From: a virus
Virus record (IMG/VR): IMGVR_UViG_3300027976_000147
Span: 1 to 29,380 of that record
DNA: 29,380 bases
Reading direction: 5' to 3' (one strand)
Every line of letters begins with the position of its first letter. Position 1 is the stretch's first letter. The position numbers were made by a program, and so were the translations under genes. Below, one piece after another: positions 13,539 through 21,069 of this stretch. The notes beneath the pieces were generated by a model. It saw only the letters and a program-made list of their open reading frames with translations. It did not search any database and was not told the DNA's origin.

Positions 13539-14233
13539 TCTAACTCCAATTCTAATTGGTCAGGATTATTTCTTGATAATCTATTTGGGCTAAAATCATA
13601 TCTCTTTTGATTTGTTTCATCACACCATTTATCCCAAACTTCACTTGATTCTTCAGAACATAACTCTAAATTATAAATTGCTTGCATCAATTGGTTCTCT
13701 GATAGTTCTTCATGGACACAATCAACATTTAAATTAAAAACCAATTCTTCATATATTCTCACATACCAAGGTTCCAAATTAAGATTGTCTTGGTAAACAA
13801 GTTTCTCAATGCCCCAATATCCTTTAATTGTATTCATTGACTCTTCATATTGTAAATCACAATAATGATTTTCATCATAAATTGAATACCCGTCCAAATC
13901 GTTTTTCACTTCCATAGCGGCATAAAATGATTCAGATATTTTATATACTCCATCAACAACAATATACACTCGGCAAACCAATCTATCAAGCTCACCAACT
14001 GCCCAATGATTAAACGGCTCAATTCTAAAATCATCTGGGAACTTCTTCATCAATTCTTCTGATATTGTTGTAAAGTTAGATCTTTCTATTAGGTCAGACA
14101 TAGAATGTCTATCAACCCCACAAAAACCCCAAGTATCAAACATATCATCAGACCCCCAATAACCAAAATCTTCAGGTTTCTGAACCGCTTGTTTCGCATA
14201 CTTTTCTATATCTTTGATGTAATCTATGTCCAT
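13535..14233 (-). CDS. Hypothetical protein
   Basis: This acidic, aromatic-rich protein of about 232 residues has a first part (YGYWG-like FGYWGSDDMFDTWGFCGVDR at about residues 19-38) and a central part with YIVVDGVYKISESFYAA. No family is recognised. I place the start at ATG 14233, after AGAAGGGTTGTC. A longer frame beginning with GTG at 14284 would run through the terminator stem and is rejected. It is the first gene after that terminator. Confidence 0.65.
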   Translation of the reverse strand: MDIDYIKDIEKYAKQAVQKPEDFGYWGSDDMFDTWGFCGVDRHSMSDLIERSNFTTISEELMKKFPDDFRIEPFNHWAVGELDRLVCRVYIVVDGVYKISESFYAAMEVKNDLDGYSIYDENHYCDLQYEESMNTIKGYWGIEKLVYQDNLNLEPWYVRIYEELVFNLNVDCVHEELSENQLMQAIYNLELCSEESSEVWDKWCDETNQKRYDFSPNRLSRNNPDQLELELE

Positions 14234-14261
14234 TTGACAACCCTTCTTTAATCGGATATAT

Positions 14262-14287
14262 AAAAAAAAGGGGTGCCGAAGCACCCC
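14262..14287 (-). terminator. Rho-independent terminator
   Basis: On the minus strand GGGGTGC, a TTCG tetraloop and GCACCCC (14287-14270) are followed by eight T residues (14269-14262). This is a textbook intrinsic terminator for the unit ending with the gene at 14304-14777. Confidence 0.88.
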
Positions 14288-14303
14288 TTCTTTTGTTTTA
14301 TAT

Positions 14304-14777
14304 TTATTGTGTTTTTACTGAATTTATTAATGAAATAAGCGCTTCATTAAGCGGACCAGATGCTACACCATAATCAAACATCGGGTTTTCAATATCATCA
14401 CTAAAAACGATACTTGAACCAATTTGGTCATTAATCGTACCGCTACACAATAGCCGAACCCTTCTTTTTTGTGGATGCTGAGATGGAGCAGTATCTTTAT
14501 ATTTATCTAATTCATTTGCATCATCAATTGGCGCTGCCCAACCACAAGTCGCTAATGTAAAGATGTCGTATTCCTTCAATTTATAAGCCTCAGTTCCTAA
14601 TGACTGAAGCAAATCATAAACATCCCCCGCACTTTTAACTTGCTCAAACTGAATGTCATTATTTTCATCCAGCATAACACCATAAACGACTGCTTGTTTA
14701 GCGTCATCATTATATGGAACCAAATCGTTAATTTTGGCTATAGATTTCTCAAATACCTCTCTAGTTAATGTTTTCAT
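14304..14777 (-). CDS. Hypothetical protein (TCGWAAP / HPQKRRVRL type)
   Basis: This 157-residue protein has a middle block FTLATCGWAAPIDDANELD (about residues 73-91) and then SQHPQKRRVRLLCSG (99-113), with an acidic, helical C-terminus. The C-G-W-A-A-P box followed by H-P-x-x-R-R-V-R-L recurs in uncharacterised proteins of Actinobacteria and their phages, as I recall. It shares one base with the upstream gene and ends just before the terminator at 14262-14287. Confidence 0.7.
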   Translation of the reverse strand: MKTLTREVFEKSIAKINDLVPYNDDAKQAVVYGVMLDENNDIQFEQVKSAGDVYDLLQSLGTEAYKLKEYDIFTLATCGWAAPIDDANELDKYKDTAPSQHPQKRRVRLLCSGTINDQIGSSIVFSDDIENPMFDYGVASGPLNEALISLINSVKTQ

Positions 14778-15130
14778 TATTTTACTTGCTCCTTTGTTGT
14801 TATGTTGTTAAGACTTAATTCTTTAATTGCTTCTTCGTCCCAATTTTCTGGCAAATTACCTTCTACTTTGTATGCTAATTGAGTTTCAACTTCTGAATCA
14901 TCATTCCAATAAATTACAACTTCTCCATATGTACCAAAATCATGGGGAAACCATTTAATCGCAAATTTCATTTGACCAGTATTTGATACTTCTGGAAACA
15001 TTCTATATAATTGGTATCTATATGCTGTTAATTCTATATTTGCTCTTTTTCTGTAATCATAATCTTTGCTACCAAGTTGAGCGCAATCTTCATCACAAGG
15101 ACAAGACCCAATTTCCATATATTCAATCAT
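14777..15130 (-). CDS. Hypothetical protein with cysteine-rich N-terminus and FPHDFGTYGEV motif
   Basis: This 117-residue protein begins with three cysteines (GSCPCDEDCAQLG, residues 8-20), then a helical YRKRANIELTAYRYQLYRMF part and a beta part with KWFPHDFGTYGEVVIYW at about 79-95. The same order of a C-x-C-D-E-x-C box and an S/W-F-P-H-D-F-G-T-Y box is common in small plasmid and phage proteins without known function. Ribosome site is AGGAGAAATAAAT. Confidence 0.72.
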   Translation of the reverse strand: MIEYMEIGSCPCDEDCAQLGSKDYDYRKRANIELTAYRYQLYRMFPEVSNTGQMKFAIKWFPHDFGTYGEVVIYWNDDSEVETQLAYKVEGNLPENWDEEAIKELSLNNITTKEQVK

Positions 15131-15157
15131 TATTTATTTCTCCTAATTGTTAGTTGG

Positions 15158-15298
15158 TTAGTATTCTTTTTCATTCCAGTCCATATTATAATCAGCAGAA
15201 CCTATTGGCAAAACTAAGTTTTCATAACAAACACCACATTTACTTTCATATGGCTCTTCATCATAAAATTCATAACAATTCTGACATTGGAAATTCAT
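15158..15298 (-). CDS. Zinc-ribbon mini-protein, 46 aa
   Basis: ATG at 15298-15296 shares one base with the upstream stop (TAATG). The product begins MNFQCQNCYEFYDEEPYESK and continues with CGVC, so it has two C-x2-C knuckles 12 residues apart, sufficient for one zinc ion as in a zinc ribbon. The rest is acidic and aromatic. Such mini-ribbons often bind nucleic acid or act as adaptors of polymerase; the specific role is unknown. Confidence 0.7.
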   Translation of the reverse strand: MNFQCQNCYEFYDEEPYESKCGVCYENLVLPIGSADYNMDWNEKEY

Positions 15299-15471
15299 TA
15301 TTTATTTCTTTTGAACACTCTTGAAGAATATTTCAAATACTCTTCACCCCACAATGCCCAATCTGGATTCAATTCCAGATCCAATGCCCAGTCATATGGC
15401 TCTACTTTCTCTAATTCATTTCTTTTCCTAGATGATGGGTGATTTTGCCCTCCTTCATTAAAATTAGACAT
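15298..15471 (-). CDS. Small hypothetical protein, 57 aa
   Basis: ATG at 15471 overlaps the end of the upstream gene and follows GGAAGGGAATAGAA. The 57-residue product has a basic serine- and asparagine-rich start (SNFNEGGQNHPSSRKR), an acidic, tryptophan-containing middle (PYDWALDLELNPDWALWGEE) and a basic end. No family is recognised. Tight coupling to the zinc-ribbon gene downstream suggests they are made together. Confidence 0.6.
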   Translation of the reverse strand: MSNFNEGGQNHPSSRKRNELEKVEPYDWALDLELNPDWALWGEEYLKYSSRVFKRNK

Positions 15472-15667
15472 TTCTATTCCCTTCCAGCGCTTTTCTTATT
15501 TGTTGATTTATGTTCATTATATCCATTTGTTTACCAATTACATCATCACGCAATTCATTTGCGCGTTTCCAATAAATATTGGCTTCTTTAAGATTACCTT
15601 TGTTATAATAATCATCACCAATTTTTTGGTACTCTTCCCAATTCATTAATTCTTCATCTTGCCCCAT
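15464..15667 (-). CDS. Small TPR-like helical protein
   Basis: This 67-residue protein has a segment EEYQKIGDDYYNKGNLKEAN that matches the pattern of one tetratricopeptide helix pair (small residues and aromatic at the usual spacing), followed by another helix. A single TPR-like hairpin often mediates protein contacts. The start follows AAAGGATTAACA, two bases after the upstream gene. No more precise assignment is possible. Confidence 0.55.
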   Translation of the reverse strand: MGQDEELMNWEEYQKIGDDYYNKGNLKEANIYWKRANELRDDVIGKQMDIMNINQQIRKALEGNRNV

Positions 15668-15669
15668 TG

Positions 15670-15855
15670 TTAATCCTTTGTTAGAAGTTTACAAATTTTA
15701 ATTACCTTTTCTGTATTCCTGTGATTGCTATTATTAATTTGAACATTTCTCATAAGCCAATGGAGATCATTTAATCTAGCAAATGGAATATCCATAGATA
15801 AAGTAAGATTATTAAGTTCATTCAATAGCAAAATTTTTGTTTGACTGTCCATCAT
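15670..15855 (-). CDS. Small hypothetical helical protein
   Basis: This 61-residue protein is leucine- and asparagine-rich and appears to form two or three helices (KILLLNELNNLTLSMDI, then RLNDLHWLMRN). It ends in a basic helix. No domain is recognised. It lies in a closely spaced row of minus-strand genes, eight bases downstream of the gene at 15864-16241. Confidence 0.5.
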   Translation of the reverse strand: MMDSQTKILLLNELNNLTLSMDIPFARLNDLHWLMRNVQINNSNHRNTEKVIKICKLLTKD

Positions 15856-15863
15856 TATCCTTC

Positions 15864-16241
15864 TTATTTGGCTTCGTCAAAATAAACAACAAACTTAAAC
15901 TCAAGAAGTTTAAGGTCATCACATAAATTATTTTTGAGAATAGATGTCAATAGTCTAAACTCACGGATTTCGTCAAGAATAGCAATTTTGCCTCTCTTAT
16001 TGGCACGATTAACTTTAATCTTGACTAAGCAGTAAAGCAATTCTTGATCATTTTCCCCCCAATAAGTCCGATATGTTATCTCTTTTGTTCTTGAACCATA
16101 AGGGAAAAATGATTCTATTTTCTCTGCCTTTTCTTTAACTTCTAATTCACTCTCATCTATAAATTCAAATGAAAATTCATCTGTTAATTCAAACTGAGTT
16201 AAATGCTTAACTTCAGCAATATCAATATATTCAAATTCCAT
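15864..16241 (-). CDS. Hypothetical protein
   Basis: This 125-residue protein has an acidic first half (EFEYIDIAEVKHL ... ELEVKEKAEKIESF) and a beta-rich second half (ELLYCLVKIKVNRANKRGKIA, then LLEFKFVVYFDEAK). The alternation of strands would suit a small beta-sheet domain. No family is recognised. The start follows AGAAAGGTATCC. It is the second gene of the unit that begins after the long leader at 16658-17063. Confidence 0.6.
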   Translation of the reverse strand: MEFEYIDIAEVKHLTQFELTDEFSFEFIDESELEVKEKAEKIESFFPYGSRTKEITYRTYWGENDQELLYCLVKIKVNRANKRGKIAILDEIREFRLLTSILKNNLCDDLKLLEFKFVVYFDEAK

Positions 16242-16261
16242 AATGGATACCTTTCTATTAG

Positions 16262-16657
16262 TTAAAATTTTGTATATCGGATAGGATTATTGCTAATAAT
16301 AGTCTTTGTAATATCTATTTCTTCACCACGAATTCTTGCCGTATTGTTTACACTACCTACACCAGCAACCGTAATAATTCTTTTTTTCTGAGGTCCAAAT
16401 TTATTCGCAGACACATACGCATCTTTTGTAAAAGCAAAAACGGCATACCCACCCTCACGCTTACGCAAAAACAAGTCTTGATCACGAAATAATCTAGCAA
16501 GATAAGACAAACGCATTGCTTTACCATTAGTTAATACGGCAATAGTAAAAGTCTCACCATTTTCTTCATAATTTAGCACTTCTTTTACCTTGCCGTAATT
16601 ATAGTTTTTACCCGCAACAATGTGACCAACTAATGACCCAAAGATTTCTTCACTCAT
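16262..16657 (-). CDS. Hypothetical protein, first gene after the long leader
   Basis: This 131-residue basic protein starts with a likely beta-barrel-type segment (GSLVGHIVAGKNYNYGKVKE, then TFTIAVLTNGKAM) and continues with a basic LARLFRDQDLFLRKREGG region. That pattern would fit a small nucleic-acid-binding domain, but the family is not recognised. It is preceded by AAAGGAATTAGGAT and by a promoter and hairpin at 16698-16814, so its expression is probably regulated separately. Confidence 0.62.
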   Translation of the reverse strand: MSEEIFGSLVGHIVAGKNYNYGKVKEVLNYEENGETFTIAVLTNGKAMRLSYLARLFRDQDLFLRKREGGYAVFAFTKDAYVSANKFGPQKKRIITVAGVGSVNNTARIRGEEIDITKTIISNNPIRYTKF

Positions 16658-16697
16658 ATCCTAATTCCTTTCGTAAGTTGATTTTTTATATTAGTCA

Positions 16698-16762
16698 GGA
16701 TACGCAAAAAAGTTACACAATAAGTATTATTCATTGTGTAATAAATATCTTTTGCGTATTCC
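16698..16762 (-). repeat. Large two-part hairpin in 5' leader
   Basis: ATACGCAAAA (16700-16709) pairs with TTTTGCGTAT (16750-16759), extended by GG/CC at the base, and TTACACAAT (16713-16721) pairs with ATTGTGTAA (16733-16741) around an 11-base loop. An asymmetric internal loop separates the two stems. It sits between the promoter at 16786-16814 and the gene at 16262-16657, so it would be part of that mRNA leader. Confidence 0.7.
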
Positions 16763-16785
16763 TCAAGATATAGTTTTCTCATTAG

Positions 16786-16814
16786 GTTACAAGTCTAGCG
16801 GATAAAGTTGTCAA
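16786..16814 (-). promoter_or_regulatory. Sigma70-type promoter
   Basis: A perfect minus-strand TTGACA (16814-16809) is followed after 17 bases by TGTAAC (16791-16786), which matches four of six -10 positions. It would transcribe the hairpin at 16698-16762 and the genes from 16657 downward. Confidence 0.65.
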
Positions 16815-16863
16815 AGAAAACATCAGAGATTATATTTCTTTTGGATTGCAAAGATTTCTTTTT

Positions 16864-16890
16864 GGTCAGAAAAACGGTCAGAAAAACGGT
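16864..16890 (-). repeat. Tandem 12-bp repeat
   Basis: Two exact copies of GGTCAGAAAAAC (plus strand, 16864-16875 and 16876-16887) are followed by a partial GGT. They lie about 50 bases upstream of the -35 box of the promoter at 16786-16814, a place where an activator could bind. Confidence 0.7.
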
Positions 16891-17063
16891 GATAATTTAT
16901 CTAAAAAATTATATAAAAAATGGACGGTAAGCATGTAACATTACAAGCGTGTAATTTTGGCAACTGTGTTCTTTTATATTATGATTTATATAATGAAACA
17001 CCCAGCGTATTTTAACCAATATTTTAGCAAACTTTAGTATATTTTTTTCAGGCTATAAGCCTG

Positions 17064-17921
17064 TTATTTCTTTTTTGGTTTCTTAGACCGTTTTGTGTCT
17101 GCGACATCTTTCTTTTCTAAGTCTATTAAAAACTCGATAAGGTTCCCTGTAAAATTAAATCTACCTAAATGACTTAATTCAATTGAAGGATCAACCCAAA
17201 TCGCATTCCCCATATTTTGCCAATATCTTGCAAAGCCATAATCTTCTGATAGAAACCTTTTTTGCTCACTATCAACATAAGAATTAAACAGAGCATATGT
17301 ATATTTCTTCTCTTCATCATTTAAAGAACCAGTATCGTCATTGTATTTCAATTCAGGATAAGCATCCATCATTTTCTGAATCGCTTCTCTTTTAATCAAC
17401 ATAAACCCAGTTCCTGCGTCATATATAGCAAGAGCACCTTTATCTACTTTGATTTCATTACTTCCAGGCTTAACTGGATTGACAACAAATCTCGTTGATT
17501 TGCCAGATAATTTAGCAGGGTCAACCCCTTGCTTTGCAAAATCAGCAACCTTTTTCCAATTAATTTCTTTAATGGGATATGCTGCGGTTACAATATCTTT
17601 ATCTTGCCATAGAAGTTTAAGGATAGCCTCTGGCTCAAATCCAAGATCAACATCTATAAATAACATATGTGTGTGAATTGGGTTAGCCATAAACTTAGCA
17701 ACAAGCGTGTTCCTTGCGCGAGAGATTAAGGAATCGCTAACGGTAGCCATAGAAAACCGCATATTGTTTTCTTTTAAGTAAAGAGCTGTCTTGATAAAAG
17801 ACATAAAGAAAGGCTCAGTCAATTGTCTGTCATAACAAGGAAGCGCGAAAAACGGAACCCATTGACTCATCTGTTCTTGGGTAATTTCAATATTTTCTTC
17901 TTGAGTAGTAATCATATACAT
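17064..17921 (-). CDS. GT-A-type glycosyltransferase
   Basis: This 285-residue protein fits a GT-A glycosyltransferase: an early FFALPCYD segment, ISRARNTLVAKFM at about 66-78, the FIDVDLGFEPEAI metal-binding DxD region at 88-100, a TGFMLIKREA acceptor-side segment at 171-180, SEDYGFARYW at 225-234 and H251. Related phage enzymes add sugars to DNA, capsid or tail proteins. A lysine-rich tail (KRSKKPKKK) is unusual. No ribosome site precedes the start, which lies 12 bases after a terminator. Confidence 0.8.
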   Translation of the reverse strand: MYMITTQEENIEITQEQMSQWVPFFALPCYDRQLTEPFFMSFIKTALYLKENNMRFSMATVSDSLISRARNTLVAKFMANPIHTHMLFIDVDLGFEPEAILKLLWQDKDIVTAAYPIKEINWKKVADFAKQGVDPAKLSGKSTRFVVNPVKPGSNEIKVDKGALAIYDAGTGFMLIKREAIQKMMDAYPELKYNDDTGSLNDEEKKYTYALFNSYVDSEQKRFLSEDYGFARYWQNMGNAIWVDPSIELSHLGRFNFTGNLIEFLIDLEKKDVADTKRSKKPKKK

Positions 17922-17933
17922 CTATTATGACAT

Positions 17934-17972
17934 AAAAAAAAGCCCTCCGCTGATTAGACGGAGGGCTTTTTT
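17934..17972 (-). terminator. Rho-independent terminator (bidirectional in shape)
   Basis: GCCCTCCG (17942-17949) and CGGAGGGC (17959-17966) form an 8-bp GC-rich stem with flanking runs of eight A and six T bases, so it reads as a terminator on both strands. On the minus strand it ends the unit whose last gene is 17984-18340. Confidence 0.9.
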
Positions 17973-17983
17973 AATTTATTTTA

Positions 17984-18340
17984 TTACTTTGTCTTAACCT
18001 TTGACTTGATACCAGCAATTTCTTTTGCGCTAACGGCGACATTGTTATTAACAACAGTAATCGGAGTCTTTATGGTAACCAATTCTGTTGCTTTGAAGAA
18101 TAGAGAACCCTTAGTTGAATCAAAACGAACAACTGTTTTGAAACCCAATTTCTTAGCCTGGGCGCGAATTCTTTGTTGCATTGAATTGTAAGCATTACCA
18201 GCAGTAATTCCCTCAAGACTATACACAGTGCCATATTTTACCGACTCTTTAAGGGCACCAATAATCATAGTCAATTCTTCTGAATGACGACCAGCTCTTA
18301 CGATTTCTGGAAGGCTATCTACTTTATTTAGCTTTAGCAT
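17984..18340 (-). CDS. Hypothetical basic protein
   Basis: This 118-residue basic protein has a central YNSMQQRIRAQAKKLGFKTV helix-rich segment at about 66-85 and a SLFFKATE strand, then a variable lysine-rich tail ending KSKVKTK. The central part could be a small DNA-binding or wing-like domain, judged only by its base-rich helix followed by a beta hairpin. ATG follows AAACAGGAGAAAAA. It is the last gene before a strong terminator. Confidence 0.65.
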   Translation of the reverse strand: MLKLNKVDSLPEIVRAGRHSEELTMIIGALKESVKYGTVYSLEGITAGNAYNSMQQRIRAQAKKLGFKTVVRFDSTKGSLFFKATELVTIKTPITVVNNNVAVSAKEIAGIKSKVKTK

Positions 18341-18373
18341 TTTTTCTCCTGTTTTTGGTTTGTGGTTTTTCTG

Positions 18374-18404
18374 TACCTAAGCACACTACCAGCGTTAAAG
18401 TCAA
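18374..18404 (-). promoter_or_regulatory. Possible promoter upstream of 17984-18340
   Basis: A minus-strand TTGACT box (18404-18399) precedes CTTAGGTAC at the distance of a -10 element, though the -10 is poor. The spacer shares TGGTAGTGT with the spacer of the good promoter at 5390-5418. It would give the gene at 17984-18340 its own start within the 89-base gap. Confidence 0.35.
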
Positions 18405-18429
18405 AAACTACATCAAAGACGAAAAAATA

Positions 18430-18612
18430 TTATTTTTCTTTAGGAGACTCAACAGCCTTAGCATTGCTCGGAGCCGTTTCAGTAATATATTCCTTCAGCT
18501 TTAAATTTTCTGCACGAAGCACCGCAATATCGGTAGATAGAACAGAGTTTTGCTGGACTAATTGCTTTAGCACATCCTCATGTGTAATTTTAATATTATC
18601 TAGTGGATTCAT
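18430..18612 (-). CDS. Small coiled-coil protein
   Basis: This 60-residue protein has a leucine-patterned helix from about residue 12 to 43 (EDVLKQLVQQNSVLSTDIAV, then LRAENLKLKEYI), typical of a short coiled coil, followed by a disordered alanine, serine and lysine tail. ATG follows AAAAGGAGCAAGTAA. It lies directly downstream of the large terminase gene. Phage genomes often have small helical proteins here, but the function is unknown. Confidence 0.6.
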   Translation of the reverse strand: MNPLDNIKITHEDVLKQLVQQNSVLSTDIAVLRAENLKLKEYITETAPSNAKAVESPKEK

Positions 18613-18655
18613 TTACTTGCTCCTTTTCTAATTTGATAGTGTAGTGTATCATATT

Positions 18656-20383
18656 TTATAACTGTTCTAGCCATTGTTCAGCAGGAACATTTGTTTGGTT
18701 AAAACCTGGCGTGAACTGACCCATTTCATTACGAATTGTCACAGTGCCAAACTCTTCAATATCTTCATTGATTTCCCAAAATTTATCTGGAGATAATACC
18801 TCTATCTCAAACTCGGTATCAATAGCCATATTTTCCAGACAAGTAAATGTAGCGCCAGCAACAGCGTCAGCTAAATCTTTTGATCCATTATTGGGGTGAT
18901 CAATTCTATTATTAGAAAACAATCTTAATTTCAAAAGCTCTTCTTCAACCAATAATTCATTCCAATATCCACGCAATCTTGTATCATATATACAAGTCAT
19001 AAGAGTATCATAATCTGTTTTCTTAACGCTATGGAAATCTGCATTTATACCCTGAGATCTTAAGCTTTGAATCATCTCAATAGATTGCCATCTGTCAAAT
19101 GTAACCAGGCCCACATCAAATTTTCTACACAAATCAACAATCATTTGCCTAATAGATGCAAAGTTAATTTCTTTGTTTATAGAAGCTTCCCATGAATAAA
19201 CAAGATCAACATTTACAATAGGTAACTTTTCAACACCATTAATTGTCTTTACTTCTTTAAATCCAGGACAATGCACCATACTAAGCGCAGCCCTATCTCT
19301 TTTCAAGGCCAAGTCGATATGTATAAACCTTGTTTGACCATCTGTTTGGTTAAACCAATTATGGAATTTACCTTCTTCATCTACTGGGTCATCTCCATAC
19401 ATAAACGCTTTTCTTACTAAATCAGCATCTCTAAAGAAAGCGTCTTCCATATTAGGAGGCTCACATTCAAATCTAGCTCGCGCTTCTAATGGATTTCTAA
19501 TGTATTCTGATTCCAATTGTTCTCTTGTAATCGTTGGGTTAACTTCCCATGTTGATGCTTTTATTGACCAAGTTTTTGGCTCATTCTTTTCCCTGGAATT
19601 ATAATATCTTTGTTGAATAAAATCACCTTTATAGCGAGGGAATGATAGAAGAATAACTTTACCCGTTTCTGGGAATCGAGACATCACGGATAGCTTACTC
19701 ATATTGTAAATCGCGGACGCAGATCCTTTTGATCTAGTTTCCCCACGCAATTCCGCGTCTGTTTTAAAAGCCGCGATCTCATCCAAAATCACAGTCATAA
19801 CCTCATATCCTTCCCAACCTTCAGATTCAGAGTGACCAGAAAAACATCTAACTGGTCTTGAAAAGAAAAATATTTCTGATACTCTTGGTTCAAATCCAAC
19901 TTCATTAAAATACGGGGATCTAAGTAATAAGTTCTTAAATGGTTCAAAGAAAACTCTTTGAGCTTGTTGAGCATTAACAGCAAGATTAAGCAAGTCAATA
20001 TACACACCGTGAGCTTTGCCGTAATAGCCCATCGGATCTCTTAAGCAATGAATTAAGTATACAGTATAAGCCATAGATATTCTAGCACAATGATCTTTCC
20101 CAGATCCTTTACCTAACATGCAAATAACTTCATTAACAGTATAATTCTTATAAAGCTCTTTGCCCTTTTCTTCCCCATACATTGATATCATAGTTCTTTC
20201 TTTATAAATCTGTGTGCTATGCTTTACAATCTCTAGTTGAATATCGGAAAGCGGAGGTAAACCTAAAAATTTTTTATCTTGGACAAATGTTTGGATATCG
20301 ACAGGTGTTTCGATAAGATCATCTGAACGCAATAATCTATCAAAATCAGAAAGATCAAGGTTCATGCTCATGAAATCACTCAT
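18656..20383 (-). CDS. terL: Terminase large subunit
   Basis: The 575-residue packaging motor has the Walker A loop GKGSGKD at 91-97 and Walker B VILDE at 198-202, followed by a coupling-motif-like LLSFPR at 245-250. The nuclease half has acidic residues at D357 (FIHIDLAL), D430 (VTFDRW) and D503/D506 (SKDLADAVAG), as expected for the RNase H-like metal site that cuts concatemeric DNA. Length is normal for the family. It acts at the portal of the prohead with the small subunit, probably the product of the gene just upstream. Confidence 0.93.
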   Translation of the reverse strand: MSDFMSMNLDLSDFDRLLRSDDLIETPVDIQTFVQDKKFLGLPPLSDIQLEIVKHSTQIYKERTMISMYGEEKGKELYKNYTVNEVICMLGKGSGKDHCARISMAYTVYLIHCLRDPMGYYGKAHGVYIDLLNLAVNAQQAQRVFFEPFKNLLLRSPYFNEVGFEPRVSEIFFFSRPVRCFSGHSESEGWEGYEVMTVILDEIAAFKTDAELRGETRSKGSASAIYNMSKLSVMSRFPETGKVILLSFPRYKGDFIQQRYYNSREKNEPKTWSIKASTWEVNPTITREQLESEYIRNPLEARARFECEPPNMEDAFFRDADLVRKAFMYGDDPVDEEGKFHNWFNQTDGQTRFIHIDLALKRDRAALSMVHCPGFKEVKTINGVEKLPIVNVDLVYSWEASINKEINFASIRQMIVDLCRKFDVGLVTFDRWQSIEMIQSLRSQGINADFHSVKKTDYDTLMTCIYDTRLRGYWNELLVEEELLKLRLFSNNRIDHPNNGSKDLADAVAGATFTCLENMAIDTEFEIEVLSPDKFWEINEDIEEFGTVTIRNEMGQFTPGFNQTNVPAEQWLEQL

Positions 20384-20523
20384 GCTATTAAATCTCCAAA
20401 AGAATATTCATATAGATAGAGAGACATATTAACCAACATTTAAATTTTGAACCTTTATGAGGGGCTGTTTTAAACCCTTTACATAGACCTTTATAGGACA
20501 CATTTTTAGATTCATTTTATAGG
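20384..20523. other. Intergenic gap upstream of terL with TATAAAGGT-like repeats
   Basis: This 140-base gap has no convincing gene. On the minus strand it contains three related motifs, CTATAAAGGTC, CTATGTAAAGGG and TCATAAAGGTTC, within about 55 bases. A GGAGATTTAATAGC site precedes the terminase ATG. A 15-codon frame beginning at an ATG near 20430 ends in an ATGA overlap with terL, but its ribosome site is poor. Confidence 0.35.
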
Positions 20524-21069
20524 CTATTCCGCGTTCATAATTGCAAAAGCAATTTCCAATTCAGACCTGACTTCGTTTGCTATATTCGGATGTTTGGAAA
20601 TGACATCTCGAAGAATCATAGAAAGTATTTGATTAACATTCTCCGCCTTTTGCATTCTTGCAACATAAATGTTGTCGGCCTGGTTCCCGCTTAACAGTTT
20701 ATGAAGCTGAGCCTTCTTTGTAGCCAACTCTCCAGCCAGCTTTATAGCCTGTATTCTTGCGGGGATCATTCCATGATCTGTTGCTATGTTAACGGTTTCC
20801 CAGGCTTCCTTGCTTAACTGATCAAACTCTTGGAGAGCTTTAATTGTGTTAAACTGTAGTTTCTCTAAGAAATATGGATCGTTCTCAGCCTGTCTGTTTA
20901 ATATTTTCTTATATTCCAGAACACAAGATTTTATTTGATCAACAGTCATGGTCAACAAGGCGGCTATTTCTGTATTGCTATAACCTTTTACATAAAGCAG
21001 CCCAACATCTTCAACCTGCTTTAATTGATCTAGAAGAGATGGCTCTTCGTATTTTTCAATATTTGCCAT
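20524..21069 (-). CDS. Probable terminase small subunit (HTH protein)
   Basis: This 181-residue helical protein has VKGYSNTEIAALLTMTVDQI at about residues 27-46, a helix-turn-helix of the kind that lets small terminases bind the packaging site. A long helical middle (LEKLQFNTIKALQEFDQLSK ... AIKLAGELATKKAQLHKLL) would support ring assembly, and the C-terminus is helical and acidic. It is directly upstream of the large terminase in transcription order, which supports the call, although other DNA-binding roles are possible. Confidence 0.6.
   Translation of the reverse strand: MANIEKYEEPSLLDQLKQVEDVGLLYVKGYSNTEIAALLTMTVDQIKSCVLEYKKILNRQAENDPYFLEKLQFNTIKALQEFDQLSKEAWETVNIATDHGMIPARIQAIKLAGELATKKAQLHKLLSGNQADNIYVARMQKAENVNQILSMILRDVISKHPNIANEVRSELEIAFAIMNAE

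Larger units (their letters stand above)
16658..17063. other. 406-bp non-coding control region
   Basis: No gene is visible on either strand. The region holds, in the direction of minus transcription: a small palindrome CAGGCT-ATA-AGCCTG (17049-17063) touching the stop of the glycosyltransferase gene; an imperfect palindrome around 16931-16948 sharing a 14-mer with 4050-4063; two tandem copies of GGTCAGAAAAAC (16864-16887); a promoter (16786-16814); and a large hairpin (16698-16762). It could be a regulatory hub or a replication origin. Confidence 0.6.

Noticed and set aside
14234-14284. Longer N-terminus for the gene at 13535-14233 from a GTG
   Set aside because: The added 17 codons are the terminator stem, and a good ribosome site precedes the inner ATG.
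17049-17063. CAGGCT-ATA-AGCCTG palindrome as terminator of the glycosyltransferase gene
   Set aside because: On the transcribed strand it is followed by A residues, not T, so it is listed only as part of the control region.
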